Source: Palsa-465 sp963800475
Lineage (GTDB): Bacteria > Actinomycetota > Thermoleophilia > Solirubrobacterales > Solirubrobacteraceae
Assembly (NCBI GenBank): GCA_963800475.1
Contig: CAWDAZ010000002.1
Coordinates: forward strand, 558,001 to 622,000
DNA: 64,000 nucleotides
Direction: 5' to 3'
The translations under genes and the position numbers were made by a program. How positions within the stretch are numbered: position 1 is the first letter of the stretch; every line of letters starts with the position of its first letter. Of the stretch, positions 1 through 9,710 are shown in pieces. Below the pieces are notes generated by a model that did no database searches, was not told where the DNA came from, and saw only the letters and a program-made list of their open reading frames with translations.

Positions 1-396
1 AAGACCGCGCCACCGCTAAGGACGGCGGTCACGGGGTTGGTCGGCTCCTATCCGCTCTCCCGCGTGATCAAGAACGGGCTCACGGCGATCGTCGGCTGCA
101 ATCAGGGCTGCTCGATCAAGGGGCGGCTGCTGCTTCCCGCGAGCGTCGCGAACCGACTCGGGCTCGCGTTCACCAGTGCCGTCACCCTCGTCACGAAACA
201 GGTTGTGATCGGCACGGGCTCGGCCTCGCTGAGGCGGAAGGGCACCGCCCGCCTCAGCGTGTCTCTGACCGGCCCGGCAAAGCGCAAGCTCGCGGCGAAC
301 AAGCGAACGCTTCGCGTGACGCTGCGCGTCGTCACGACTCCCGCCAACAGCGGTCGCGCCATGACGGTCTCCAAAAAGCTCTGGCTGACCCCCTGA
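1..396 (+). CDS. C-terminal end of a secreted beta-rich protein (delta-60 type), partial
   Basis: The frame is open from base 1, so the N-terminus lies outside the window. The visible ~130 residues look like a small beta-sandwich domain: alternating Leu/Val/Thr strands rich in Arg and Lys, with a VGCN-x-GC motif near residue 35 (from base 1). A similar VGCN...C domain closes the next gene (454-2210), where it follows delta-60 repeats, so this is probably the tail of a related exported protein. The Cys pair could form a disulfide. No function is known to me. The open frame, stop at 394-396 and similarity to the neighbour are seen; the family is inferred. Confidence 0.6.
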   Translation, partial: KTAPPLRTAVTGLVGSYPLSRVIKNGLTAIVGCNQGCSIKGRLLLPASVANRLGLAFTSAVTLVTKQVVIGTGSASLRRKGTARLSVSLTGPAKRKLAANKRTLRVTLRVVTTPANSGRAMTVSKKLWLTP

Positions 397-453
397 CCGA
401 TTTCAAGCGCTCTGCGAGCCGACCTCGCCTAGCCGCTAGCCTCAAGCGCTCGG

Positions 454-2210
454 ATGCCGGCACGTAGCGCTGTGGTGGGGCGATGCCTGATGGGGATGAG
501 GGCGCCGCTGTGCGCCGCGACCGTCGTACTGATGGTCGTCGCGACCACGGCGGCTGTGGCCTCCGTTCCCGGCTCCCTGGATCCGGCCTTCGGCAACGGC
601 GGCGTCAGCGGCCCCGGTCCCAACAGCCGGCTGTTCGGCACCGCCGTGCAGAGCGACGGCAAGGTGCTCGCCGTTGGGGAGATCGGCACACAGACCGGAA
701 CCACCCTGCTATTGGCTCGGTTCACTTCGGCGGGCTCGCTCGATCCCTCGTTCGGCGTCGGCGGCGTCGTCCATGGCCCGCCCGTTCCCGGCTTCACCGG
801 CGCGGGCTCGATCGGCCGCGGGATCGCGATCGAGCCCGACGGCAAGATCGTGGCCGTCGGCACGGTCACGACCTCCGTCGGCACAGGCCACCTGGGGCTC
901 CTGGTCGAGCGCTTCGACCAGAACGGCAGTCTCGACAGCGGTTTCGGCACGGGCGGGGCAGTGACCATGTTCACGGGTGAGCCGGCGGGCGACGGCTTCG
1001 CCGTCGCGATCCAGCCCGACGCCAAGATCATCGCCGCCGGCAGCGCCTACGCTTCCGGCAACGACGGCACGGGAGCACGGATGGCGGTCGTCCGCTTGAC
1101 CCAGAACGGCAGCCCCGATTCGAGCTTTGGGTTCGTCGGCAGCGACGTGCTCGACGTGGAGGCATACTCCTACGCGCTGGCGGTCGCGTTGCAGTCCGAC
1201 GGGAGGATCGTCGTCGCGGGCTCAGAGGCGCCTGGCCAACTGGCGCCGAACGCGGTGATTGCTCGGCTCACCCCGTCGGGCGGGTTCGATCCGACCTTCG
1301 CCGGGACGGGCTTGTACGCCCGCCAGTATGCGCGGTCGGCGGCCGCCTCAGCCTTCAACGCGGTTGCGGTCCAACCCGACGGCAGCATCGTCGCCGCGGG
1401 CAGCGCGGCGCACGGCTCCTCGGCTGCGGACACGCTCGTAGTTCGCTTCACACCTTCAGGCGCCCAGGACCCCACATTCGGCTCCGGCGGAGTCGTCTAC
1501 GCCTCCGCCGCCGTCAACTGGATCGGAGGCACGCCGACGCTGCCCGGCGCGAACGGCGCCGTAATCGCGCCAAATGGCGACGTGATCGCCGCCGGCACGT
1601 TCGCCAACTCGACGACGACGTACGCGACGCTATGGGCGCTGAAGCCGACCGGCTCGCCCGGACGAGGCTTTCGGGCACAACGGTGCTGCCGTGCTCACCA
1701 ACGGCTTTGGGGGCAACACCGAGTACGCCGCGATCCGCTTGTCGCCGGACCAACCAGGATTTCGTGACTGCCGGAGACTCCCTGCCGCCGTCCAACGGCT
1801 CCTACGCGGGGATCGTGGCGCGCTACCTCGGCTTCGACGTCGTTGCTCTGCGCCTCAAACTAAACGGGCTCAGGCGCTCCTACAAGACCGCAACGGTCGC
1901 CAGGCGTGGCTTGAAGGTGACCGTCGGCTGCAATCTGGCGTGTACGGTCCGGCTGTCGCTGACGCTGACTGCCGCGACCGTACGCGGGCTGCGCCTCTCC
2001 GGGCAGGGGAAGGGTCCGCTCACGATCACGCGCGCGGCAGCGACGCTGGGGGGAACGGGAACGAAGTCGCTTACGCTCAAGCTGAGCAGGCGCTACGCCA
2101 ACGCGCTCGAGCGGCGCAGACGCGTTGTGCTGACGCTCCAGCTCTCCGGTACCTCGAACCAGACGCCCAGTCACCCGACGATCAAGCGGGTGATCACGTT
2201 CGGGCGCTGA
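454..2210 (+). pseudogene. Delta-60 repeat secreted protein, interrupted by two frameshifts
   Basis: Starts with a signal-peptide-like hydrophobic stretch (an internal ATG at 490 or 496 fits better than 454). About seven delta-60 repeats follow, each with a 'QxDGKIVxAG' strand, a 'xxRLTxxGSxDxxFG' strand and a Gly turn; these fold as a beta-propeller or beta-roll on exported proteins. The first frame runs to about 1659, where an extra C (CCC for CC) moves the reading to frame 2 (residues around VLTNGFGG). Near 1750 it moves again to frame 3, which encodes NQDFVTAGDS and the C-terminal VGCN domain to 2210. All three pieces are in family order, so one gene of about 585 codons was broken, or the assembly has indels. 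Function unknown; likely cell-surface or secreted. Confidence 0.65.
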
Positions 2211-2215
2211 GGCGC

Positions 2216-3754
2216 TCAGCCGCCTACGGCGTCGGTGGAGGCCGTCCCCCACGTCGCTGAGCCGGGCGAGGAGCTTGAGCTAGTCGCCTGTGCCGAGTCC
2301 GGCGAAGAACTTGAGCCGGTGGTCATCTGTGCCGACTTCGTGCCGCTCTGAGAGCCGCCGCCGGTCGACGTGGTCGGAGTCTGGGGGTCAGAGGTAGTGG
2401 TCGTGCCGCTGGTCGCCGGAGTCGGCTTCGGGGGTTTGGCGGCGCTCACACCCTCGATTCCGGTGATCGCCGTGTGGCCGATCGGGCTGATCGCCGTAGT
2501 CGTGCCGACGGCGGATTCCGCCCTGGGTTTGCTGACGGCGCCGATGCCAGTGGTCGACGGCTGCGAGATCGGGGTTGTGCTCGTAGTCGCCGGACCCGGA
2601 GCGCTCGGACCGGACGCGGTCGAGGAACTCGCTAGGGGGGTCACCTTGGGCCGTGACGCCCTCGTGGCTTGCAATGCTGGAGGTGCAGCGCTCGGCGTCC
2701 CAGTCTGAACGCTTGCCGGGCCACTCGAGAGCGCGGGCGCCTTGACAGCAGGCCCGGAAGACTCCCCGACGCTCTTTTGGATCGCGACCGCTCCGCCGGC
2801 ACTCACCACGGCCGCAGTGATCAGCGTCGCGACGTGGCCGCCGCTCAGGATCCCGGCCGAGGCAACCGCTCCACCGCCCACCGCTCCGCCGCCGCCACCG
2901 CCGACTGCGGCTCCTCCACCTGCCGATGCGCCGCTGCCGGTTCCGCCGAGCCCGAGCGCCTTGGTGAGGACACCGAGCGGGCCGAGCGTCGGCACGAGGC
3001 CCTTCAGGTGCCGGCTCGTCCCGTGCAGCTGCTTGCGGAAGTCTCGGCATCGGGCGCAGTCGCCCAGGTGCGCTCTCGCGATCGCATTTGGGCGAGCCCC
3101 GCGGTCGTGGGCAAGCGCCAGCTCTTCGCAGATCGTCGAGCACGGCGTGTCGCCTGCTTCGAACGAGGTGGCGAGCGAAATTCGCGCGCGGACCAGCAAC
3201 GACTTGACCGCCGAGACAGAGGTCCCGAGCGCAATCGCGATGTCGTCATAGTGGGCTCCACCGAGTTCGCGCAGCAGCAGCGCCGAGCGCTGCTGCTGCG
3301 GGAGTCGCCCGACATGTTCGAGCACGCGTTGCATCGACTCTCGCTCGACGATCTGCGTGACCGGGTCCTGGTCCGGCGAGCGGATCTCCGCCAGAATCTC
3401 CGGCGGTGGGGGCGTCGGACGGCGGAGCTCGTCGACGCAACGATTGTGCGCGGCCCGATACAGCCAGGGTCGCAGGTTGTCGACCCGGCGGTCACTCGCC
3501 CGCAGACTCGTGTAGACGCGGACGAACACGTCCTGAAGGGCGTCCTCGGCGTCGTAATGGCGAGGGAGCATCTGGCGGGTATAGGCGGACAGCCGCTGGT
3601 GGTAGCGGTCGTGGATCGCGCGGAATGCCTCGTCGTACCCGGCGCGGAACAGCGTGACCAGCTGCTCGTCGGAGCGCAGGCGCAGGAGCGGCGCGGCGAG
3701 GGACAGCCGCGGCCGGACTGCTGACGACGGTGCTTTGAGTGCTGAAGCTTCCAC
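2216..3754 (-). CDS. ECF sigma factor fused to a zinc-finger anti-sigma-like segment, membrane helix and Ser/Thr/Pro-rich tail
   Basis: 512 residues, far longer than a usual ECF sigma factor (~180-200). Region sigma-2 spans about residues 35-105 (DAEDALQDVFVRVY, then RPWLYRAAHNRCVDELRR) and sigma-4 about 140-195 (LPQQQRSALLLRE, helix-turn-helix, SAVKSLLVRAR). C209, H229, C233 and C236 then form an H-x3-C-x2-C arrangement like the ZAS zinc motif of anti-sigma factors. A Gly/Ala-rich linker leads to a hydrophobic helix (~305-325), and the last ~180 residues are low-complexity Ser/Thr/Pro/Gly, probably extracellular. This suggests a membrane-tethered sigma factor that carries its own regulator. 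Start is GTG at 3754, with a G-rich stretch just upstream. No separate anti-sigma gene is adjacent. Confidence 0.85.
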   Translation of the reverse strand: MEASALKAPSSAVRPRLSLAAPLLRLRSDEQLVTLFRAGYDEAFRAIHDRYHQRLSAYTRQMLPRHYDAEDALQDVFVRVYTSLRASDRRVDNLRPWLYRAAHNRCVDELRRPTPPPPEILAEIRSPDQDPVTQIVERESMQRVLEHVGRLPQQQRSALLLRELGGAHYDDIAIALGTSVSAVKSLLVRARISLATSFEAGDTPCSTICEELALAHDRGARPNAIARAHLGDCARCRDFRKQLHGTSRHLKGLVPTLGPLGVLTKALGLGGTGSGASAGGGAAVGGGGGGAVGGGAVASAGILSGGHVATLITAAVVSAGGAVAIQKSVGESSGPAVKAPALSSGPASVQTGTPSAAPPALQATRASRPKVTPLASSSTASGPSAPGPATTSTTPISQPSTTGIGAVSKPRAESAVGTTTAISPIGHTAITGIEGVSAAKPPKPTPATSGTTTTSDPQTPTTSTGGGSQSGTKSAQMTTGSSSSPDSAQATSSSSSPGSATWGTASTDAVGG

Positions 3755-4062
3755 GCATACCCCCCACTTAATGCCTACCGGCGGCCCCGCCGAGATTCTA
3801 GACGCTCTTCGGCAGAAACCAACGCCGAGTTGAATGCTTGGGCCCTCATCTGTTCGTCAAACATTCTCGCGTCCGCGCAGCCCACCCGATCCGTGCAAAC
3901 TACGTGGCGAGGCCGACGGGATTTCACGGTGTCCGCACTACCCGTTTCGCGGCATCGGAATCTCATGCGGCATTCGGCGTGGCACACCCCGTTCCTGCTG
4001 TGTGCGCGCCGCGCCTGGGGTCGGTGAAAGAAGCGCGGCTGCTAGCTTCCCACGCTCGACGG

Positions 4063-6342
4063 ATGCCGCTGCACGACGTCAAGATCGGCGAGAGTCTCGG
4101 CCTGCACCGCGGCGACGCAGCCGTCTGTATCCCGGTCTTCGGGGCGTACGACCTGTTCGCGCAGTGCCTGCTGAGCGTGGTCACGCACACCGACCCCGAC
4201 GTCGCCGTGCTCGTCTTGGACGACGCGAGTCCTGACCCGCGGCTGCGCTCGCTGCTGCAGGACGCGATCCGAGAGCGAGGGTCGCCGCACACCGTCTACT
4301 ACCTGCGTCAGCCCCGGAACGTCGGGTTCGTCGAGAACGTCAATGCGGGGATGACGGCCGCGGCCCCCGCGGACGTTGTGATCCTCAACAGCGATTGCGT
4401 CGTGTCCGAGGGCTGGTTCAGCTCGCTGCGAGCAGCCGCCTACAGCGAGTCTCGGGTCGCCACCGCCACGGCGCTGACGAACGCCGGCACGATCGTCTCG
4501 ATTCCCGACCGCAACACCCCCGTCCCGAAGCTCCCCGCTGGCCTCACGCCCGACCGGATTGCCACGGAGGTCACTCGCGCGTCGCTGCGCTTGCGTCCGG
4601 ACATCCCCGCCTGTATCGGGCACTGCGTGTTCATCCGCAGGGACGCCCTCGAGCTGGTCGGCTTGTTCGACACCGAATTCTCCCCGGGCTACGAAGAGGA
4701 GGTTGACTTCTCGCAACGGTGTCTGCTCCACGGCCTCAGGCACGTCGTCGCGGACGACGCGTTCGTGTTCCACCGCCATGGGGGGTCGTTCGGTGACGCG
4801 GCGCAGACTGCCGAGCTGCGCGATCGGCACTACGCGGTGATCACGCAGCGCTATCCGTACTACGACCGGTGGTGCCAGGTGGTCGCCCGCGACCAACACA
4901 GCCAGCTCGCGCGGTCGCTGTCGCTTGCCGCGTCCGCGGTGCGCGGTATGTCGGTCACGATCGACGGCCGGATCCTCACACACAGCTGGACCGGTGCGCA
5001 GCTTGTTGCGCTGCGTGTGATCGCGGCCGTCGACGAATACGCGAGCGTCCGTCTGCGCGTCCTCGTTCCCGATGACCTGGGCGCGCGGGCCACCGCCTTC
5101 CTAAGGGCCCGACCGCAGATCGAGCTGATCGCGCCGGCCGATCTCAAGCCCGGCCTCGAGCAGACCGATGTCGTGCACCGTCCATACCAGGTGAGCTCCC
5201 TCCAGGACCTCGACGTCCTGCGCCGGGTTGGACGACGCATCGTCTTGACGCAGCTCGACAACATCGCGCTGCGCAACCCCGGCTACTTCTCCGGCTTCGA
5301 TCAGTGGCGGGATCACTGGCGGCTGAACTGGATCGCGCTTGCCGCGGCCGATCAGATCGTGTTCCTCTCTCGCCACGCCGCCGAGGACGCCCGCGCGCTT
5401 GGTCTGGTGACCGAGGAGCGGGTCAATGTGGTCGCGCCCGAGGTCGAGGACAGCGCGCTGGGCCTCGACTCGCCGGCGAGTGCCCCAAGCGGCGCCGAAC
5501 GACTTGGCGAACGTCCCTTCCTCCTGTGTCTGGGCGCGGACTACCTGCACAAGAACCGCGTGTTCGCAATGCGGCTGCTGGAGGCACTGGTCGAGCACGA
5601 GGGCTTTGACGGGAGCCTCGTGTTCGCGGGGCCGAAGATCGCGACGGGCTCATCCGCGGGCGAGGAGGCCGCCTACCTGCTCGCCCGGCCGGCCCTGTCC
5701 GAGCGGGTGGTCGACCTCGGGGCGGTCGACGAGGGTGGCAAGCAGTGGTTGCTCGAGCATGCCGCGGCGGTCGTCTATCCGACGACGTATGAGGGCTTTG
5801 GGCTGATCCCATTCGAGGCGGCGCGGGCAGGCACCCCGTGTCTATTCGCCCCGCACACCTCGCTCGAAGAGGTTCTCCCACAGGATGCGGGTGTGCTCGT
5901 GCCGTGGGATCCGCGTGAGAGCGCGAGACGCGCAGCGCCGGTGCTCGTGGAGGGGGAGGCCCGCGATCAGCTCGTCGGAAAGGTGACAAACGCCGGGGCT
6001 CGTTTCACGGCCCGGAGCAATGGACTCGGGCTGGCGGAGGTGTACGCCAAGGCGCTGCGCTCGCCGCCGAGACAGACGTTCTGGTCGGCGCTGGCCGAGT
6101 GCCAGCGGGACCTCGACCGGATGCGCTACGAGACCGCGGAGCTCCGTGCGATTTTGGAGGATCCACTCAACCGCGGCCTCGTGGGGCCCGATGCGGTCCT
6201 CCCCGCGCACCTCCGGCGGCCCGTGCTGGCGGTGGCCAGGCGGCCGCTGCTGCGAACAGCCGCGGGGCTGCTCTACCGCACCGCTTATGCCCTGCGTCAT
6301 GCCGGCCTATCGCCGCCGTCGCAGCCCGAGGATCGAGAGTAG
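4063..6342 (+). CDS. Bifunctional glycosyltransferase: GT2 domain followed by GT4 domain
   Basis: The N-terminal part (~residues 15-240) is a GT-A family 2 transferase: VCIPVFGAYD start, VLDDASPD, the NVGFVENVN segment and a putative DxD-type site in VILNSDCVV; later ETEVDF-like GYEEEVDFSQR fits the base region. From about residue 300 a GT-B family 4 domain follows, with FLLCLGADYLHKNR and YEGFGLIPFEAARAGTP (the E-x7-E nucleotide-sugar site). The frame is open upstream to a TTG at 3838, but the homology begins just after ATG 4063; GTG 4024 is an alternative. First gene of the polysaccharide locus. It probably adds two successive sugars to a lipid-linked or surface glycan in the cytosol. The 3' end overlaps the convergent gene by 36 bp. 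Confidence 0.85.
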   Translation: MPLHDVKIGESLGLHRGDAAVCIPVFGAYDLFAQCLLSVVTHTDPDVAVLVLDDASPDPRLRSLLQDAIRERGSPHTVYYLRQPRNVGFVENVNAGMTAAAPADVVILNSDCVVSEGWFSSLRAAAYSESRVATATALTNAGTIVSIPDRNTPVPKLPAGLTPDRIATEVTRASLRLRPDIPACIGHCVFIRRDALELVGLFDTEFSPGYEEEVDFSQRCLLHGLRHVVADDAFVFHRHGGSFGDAAQTAELRDRHYAVITQRYPYYDRWCQVVARDQHSQLARSLSLAASAVRGMSVTIDGRILTHSWTGAQLVALRVIAAVDEYASVRLRVLVPDDLGARATAFLRARPQIELIAPADLKPGLEQTDVVHRPYQVSSLQDLDVLRRVGRRIVLTQLDNIALRNPGYFSGFDQWRDHWRLNWIALAAADQIVFLSRHAAEDARALGLVTEERVNVVAPEVEDSALGLDSPASAPSGAERLGERPFLLCLGADYLHKNRVFAMRLLEALVEHEGFDGSLVFAGPKIATGSSAGEEAAYLLARPALSERVVDLGAVDEGGKQWLLEHAAAVVYPTTYEGFGLIPFEAARAGTPCLFAPHTSLEEVLPQDAGVLVPWDPRESARRAAPVLVEGEARDQLVGKVTNAGARFTARSNGLGLAEVYAKALRSPPRQTFWSALAECQRDLDRMRYETAELRAILEDPLNRGLVGPDAVLPAHLRRPVLAVARRPLLRTAAGLLYRTAYALRHAGLSPPSQPEDRE

Positions 6343-7485
6343 GAACGAGGAGAAGAAGATCTGGATGCCGACGATGATCAGCGTGGCGGCGAGCACCGCA
6401 AGACGCTCTTCAGCGAGGGCTCCGAAGCCGCGGTTGATCCAGTCGATCACGATCACGGCTCCGACTACGAGGCCGATGATCGCGAGCCCGCCGCCCAGCG
6501 CCAGCCCGTGCTCGAGCTTGAACCGGGCGCGCATCCGGTCGAACCAGCGGTCCTGCTCGCCCATGAAGTACGTGCCGTAGGCGTGCGCACAGATCCCAAG
6601 CGCGACCACCTGCGTACCGACGATCGCGAGCAGCGCGCCGGCGATCAGCGCGTGGATGTCCCAGTGGCGGCCGAACACCGGCACGCCGCTGATCACGATC
6701 AGCTCGACCAGCCAGCCGACCGCCGCCATCACCGCGCCGGGCAGGATGAACAGGTAGTTCGGCGAGTGGACCAGCAGGAAGCGCAGGTGTCGCCAGCCGT
6801 CGCGGAACGACGACAGCTTCGACTCGCCGCCGCGGGGGTGATATTCGATCTCGAACTGCCGGACGTCGAGCTTCTCCTTCGCCGCGCGAATCACCATCTC
6901 CGAGGCGAACTCCATCCCGGTGGTCCGCAGGTCGAGCTTCGGAAGCACGTCACGCCGGACCGCGCGCATCCCGCAGTGTGCGTCGTCGACGCCGGTGCGG
7001 AACAGCAGGTTCAGGAACCCTGACAGGAGGGGATTGCCGATGTAGCGGTGATGCCAGGGCATCGCACCCGGATGGATGTTGTGCATCCGGTTGCCGATCA
7101 CCAGGTCGGCGCCTCCGTCCAGCTCCGACACAAACCGCGGGATCTCGTCGAAGTCGTATGTCAGATCGGCGTCGGCCATCACCACGTACTTCCCGCTGGC
7201 AGCTGCGAGTCCCGCGAGGTACGCCGAGCCGTAGCCCCGCTCGGGCTCGGACACGACGTGCGCGCCGGCAGCCCTGGCGAGCTCTCCGCTTCCGTCGTCC
7301 GAGACGTTGTCGACGACGATCACCTCTCCGGGGATGCTGTTGGCGTCCAGCGCCCGCCGTGCCCTGCGCACGCACTCTTCGATCGTGTCCGCCTCGTTCA
7401 GGCACGGGATGACCACCGAAACGAGCGGCTCGGGCTGATCGTGAAGCCCCGCTAGGCCGCTGCTCTGTCGCTCGATGGTGCTCAT
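6307..7485 (-). CDS. GT2 glycosyltransferase, polyprenyl-phosphate sugar synthase (DPM1) type with C-terminal membrane segments
   Basis: 392 residues. The GT2 domain is at ~20-250: VVIPCLNEADTI, VVDN (57-60), GYGSAYLAGL and the DADLTYD metal site (105-111), all typical of dolichol-phosphate-mannose-synthase-like enzymes that move a sugar from a nucleotide to polyprenyl phosphate. The C-terminal ~140 residues hold about four hydrophobic helices (LFILPGAVMAAVGWLVELIV; AGALLAIVGTQVVAL; LALGGGLAIIGLVVG; LAATLIIVGIQIFF), so it is membrane-bound. ATG start at 7485. It lies convergent to the GT2-GT4 gene and may supply a lipid-linked sugar for extracytoplasmic glycosylation. Confidence 0.9.
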   Translation of the reverse strand: MSTIERQSSGLAGLHDQPEPLVSVVIPCLNEADTIEECVRRARRALDANSIPGEVIVVDNVSDDGSGELARAAGAHVVSEPERGYGSAYLAGLAAASGKYVVMADADLTYDFDEIPRFVSELDGGADLVIGNRMHNIHPGAMPWHHRYIGNPLLSGFLNLLFRTGVDDAHCGMRAVRRDVLPKLDLRTTGMEFASEMVIRAAKEKLDVRQFEIEYHPRGGESKLSSFRDGWRHLRFLLVHSPNYLFILPGAVMAAVGWLVELIVISGVPVFGRHWDIHALIAGALLAIVGTQVVALGICAHAYGTYFMGEQDRWFDRMRARFKLEHGLALGGGLAIIGLVVGAVIVIDWINRGFGALAEERLAVLAATLIIVGIQIFFSSFLLSILGLRRRR

Positions 7486-7610
7486 GCGCTTCGCCGGCCG
7501 CTCATGTAGAAGACAAACAGGGGGACAGGTCGAAAATAGCGCCTTGCAGGGCGATCCTCACGCAGGATGCTCCACTTCCGGTCGGAGCCCGTCGCTTCGA
7601 CGTCGTCTCC

Positions 7611-8819
7611 TCACCGCCTTCGTGCGGCTTCGTAGATCTCCTCCATGCGGCGGACGTATGCGTCGATGGAGAGCTCCTGCTTGAGCCAGCTCCGGGTCGT
7701 CTCGAGTCGATCGCTGCCGACCCCGGCGCGCAACTTGCGAATCGCGGCGGCGGTTGCCGCCGGATTGTCTGCCGGCACCACCTCGACGCCCGGTCGTCCC
7801 GCAAGGACGTCATACACACCGGCTCCGGGCGTGAGGATCACCGGCGTCCCGGACGCGAGTGCCTCGAGCGGAGCGAGTCCCCAGGCGTAACGCTGGCTGA
7901 GGATCACGAAGGCGTTCGCCGCCACGTACGCGTCCCGCATCTCGTCATCGGACATCGGTCGCCGCGGCAGTGACACCCGCTCGCCGAGTCCGGCGTCCGT
8001 GATCGAGCGCTCGAGTCGCTCGGCATAGGCCGGATCCACGTGGTCAGAGCCGAGGATCAGTGTGCGGATCGCCGGATCGTCTGCGAGCTCGGCCATCGCG
8101 GCAACGAGCACCTCGAAGCGCCGGTGCTCCACCAGGATCCCGCTGGCCAGTACGAGGAAGGCATCGGTCGGGATACCCAGTCGTCCGCGCGCGGCATCCA
8201 GCGGGGGCGGATCGAAGAACTGCGCGGGTGCGCCGACGGGGACGACCGTGGCCGGCCTGCGATAGCTGCGGCGGACCATCTCCGCCTGCCCATCGCTGAG
8301 CACGACGATCGCCGCGGCTCGCCGCGCGTCGCGCAGGTCTGGCCAGGTGAACGCCGCCCTCACGATTCGGCGGCTGAGGCGGGGGTCGCCGGAGATCGTG
8401 CGTTCCGGGACGACCGTGCGCTCCCAGGGTGTCTCGTCGTTCCGAGTCCATACGAGCGGCGCGCGGGTCCGAGCAGCGGCGATGCGGCCGGGGCGCAACG
8501 CGAGCCATTCGTGCGCGTTGATGACGTCGGCGTCGCCGGGAACGAGCCGGGCGACCTTCGGCATGTCGATCCAGTATCTGCGCGCCAGTGCGCGGCTGCC
8601 GGCGGGAACCTCGGACACACCATGCCGCACCGCCCGGATCTCGAGGCGCTCGGAGGCATAGGCGAACTCGCTGTCCGGGAGGTAGTCGTGGCAGGCGACC
8701 GTCACGCGATGGCCCCGGCCCGCCAGCCCGATTCCCAGCTCGAGCATCAATCTGACGCCCCCGCCGCCACCGGCCTTGCCGCCCACGTGATGGTGGAGCA
8801 GCGCGACGTGCATGCTCAA
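7611..8819 (-). CDS. Glycosyltransferase family 4
   Basis: 402 residues with a GT-B fold. The N-terminal HVGGKAGGGGGVRLMLELG resembles the acceptor-side glycine loop, and the C-terminal half has VLASGILVEHRRFEVL and WGLAPLEALASGTPVI, the GT4 E-x7-E nucleotide-sugar signature. Its start overlaps the end of the upstream FkbM methyltransferase by 4 bp (8816-8819), so the two are translationally coupled. Acts in the cytosol on a glycan intermediate; donor and acceptor cannot be read from sequence. The ~125 bp downstream to the next gene hold nothing recognisable. Confidence 0.88.
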   Translation of the reverse strand: MSMHVALLHHHVGGKAGGGGGVRLMLELGIGLAGRGHRVTVACHDYLPDSEFAYASERLEIRAVRHGVSEVPAGSRALARRYWIDMPKVARLVPGDADVINAHEWLALRPGRIAAARTRAPLVWTRNDETPWERTVVPERTISGDPRLSRRIVRAAFTWPDLRDARRAAAIVVLSDGQAEMVRRSYRRPATVVPVGAPAQFFDPPPLDAARGRLGIPTDAFLVLASGILVEHRRFEVLVAAMAELADDPAIRTLILGSDHVDPAYAERLERSITDAGLGERVSLPRRPMSDDEMRDAYVAANAFVILSQRYAWGLAPLEALASGTPVILTPGAGVYDVLAGRPGVEVVPADNPAATAAAIRKLRAGVGSDRLETTRSWLKQELSIDAYVRRMEEIYEAARRR

Positions 8820-9556
8820 GACGCGTGGATCTTCGCCCTGAGCGATGCCCCGAGTTGCCAGGCGTGGGACAACAGAGACATCACGCGCCGCTTGATCCGC
8901 TCCTGAGCGCCGATCTCGCGACCGGCAACGTACACATCGTTGGGCTCCACGTGTCTCCAGAGCTCATAGCCTCTGGCTCGCATGTATTCGCGGTAACCAT
9001 CGTCGGCGAACAGGTTCTCGATGATCAGCACGCGCGGTCTGAAGCTATCCATGTCGAGACCGCTCAGGACCTCCAACTCCCAGCCCTCGACGTCGATCGA
9101 CAGGATGTCTATGTGCTCGATGGCGGGAATGTGTTCCGCGAGCAGCGTGTCGAGCCGCCTCAGATCCACCGTGATCTTGCGGACGGTTAGATCCGAGTTC
9201 ATCAGGTCCGCATAGGTGTCCTTGATCGCGATCGATGAGAAGGATTCATGCGAGACGTTCCCGCCCCTGTACTCGGCTCCCCCAGAATCCACCAAGCAGA
9301 AATCGACGCCGTCCTCGTCATGATCTCCGCACGCGTACTGGAGGACCTCGTGTCCTCGCGCCCGGTGAAGCTGGCAGAACTCGGGGTTGGGCTCGACCGA
9401 AAGGACCGTCCAGCCCAGGTCCCGATACAGGGCGCTCGTCGACAGATATTCCGGGTCAGCGGCTCCGACCTCGACCAGGACCCCCGTGGGGGCGGTGGAG
9501 AAGAATCGAGCCCGGACAAGCTCGTCGACCTTGCCCTCGGCCCGGCTCCCATACAT
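8816..9556 (-). CDS. FkbM family SAM-dependent methyltransferase
   Basis: About 246 residues from ATG 9556, which has a GGAG-type ribosome site on the minus strand. The frame is open 72 codons further upstream, but that part is low-complexity and overlaps the flippase gene. SAM-binding elements: VEVGAADPEYLS (motif I), LSVEPNPEFC (acidic end of strand 2), and IDILSIDVEGWELEVL, the FkbM hallmark. FkbM proteins O-methylate hydroxyls, often on glycans. Coupled to the downstream GT4 by a 4-bp overlap. Probably caps or decorates the polysaccharide made by this locus. Confidence 0.85.
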   Translation of the reverse strand: MYGSRAEGKVDELVRARFFSTAPTGVLVEVGAADPEYLSTSALYRDLGWTVLSVEPNPEFCQLHRARGHEVLQYACGDHDEDGVDFCLVDSGGAEYRGGNVSHESFSSIAIKDTYADLMNSDLTVRKITVDLRRLDTLLAEHIPAIEHIDILSIDVEGWELEVLSGLDMDSFRPRVLIIENLFADDGYREYMRARGYELWRHVEPNDVYVAGREIGAQERIKRRVMSLLSHAWQLGASLRAKIHAS

Positions 9557-9710
9557 AGCGGTGTCTCCGACGATCGTATGCTCCTTCGTTCTCCTGCGGC
9601 CCTGCAGCCCGGCGGTCGCTGAGCCATCTTGCCAGGGCGTTCGACATCGCGGTCCTCGCGCTTGAACACCGACGGCCGTTTCCTCCTCGGTGCGCTCTAG
9701 GATGCCTTCG

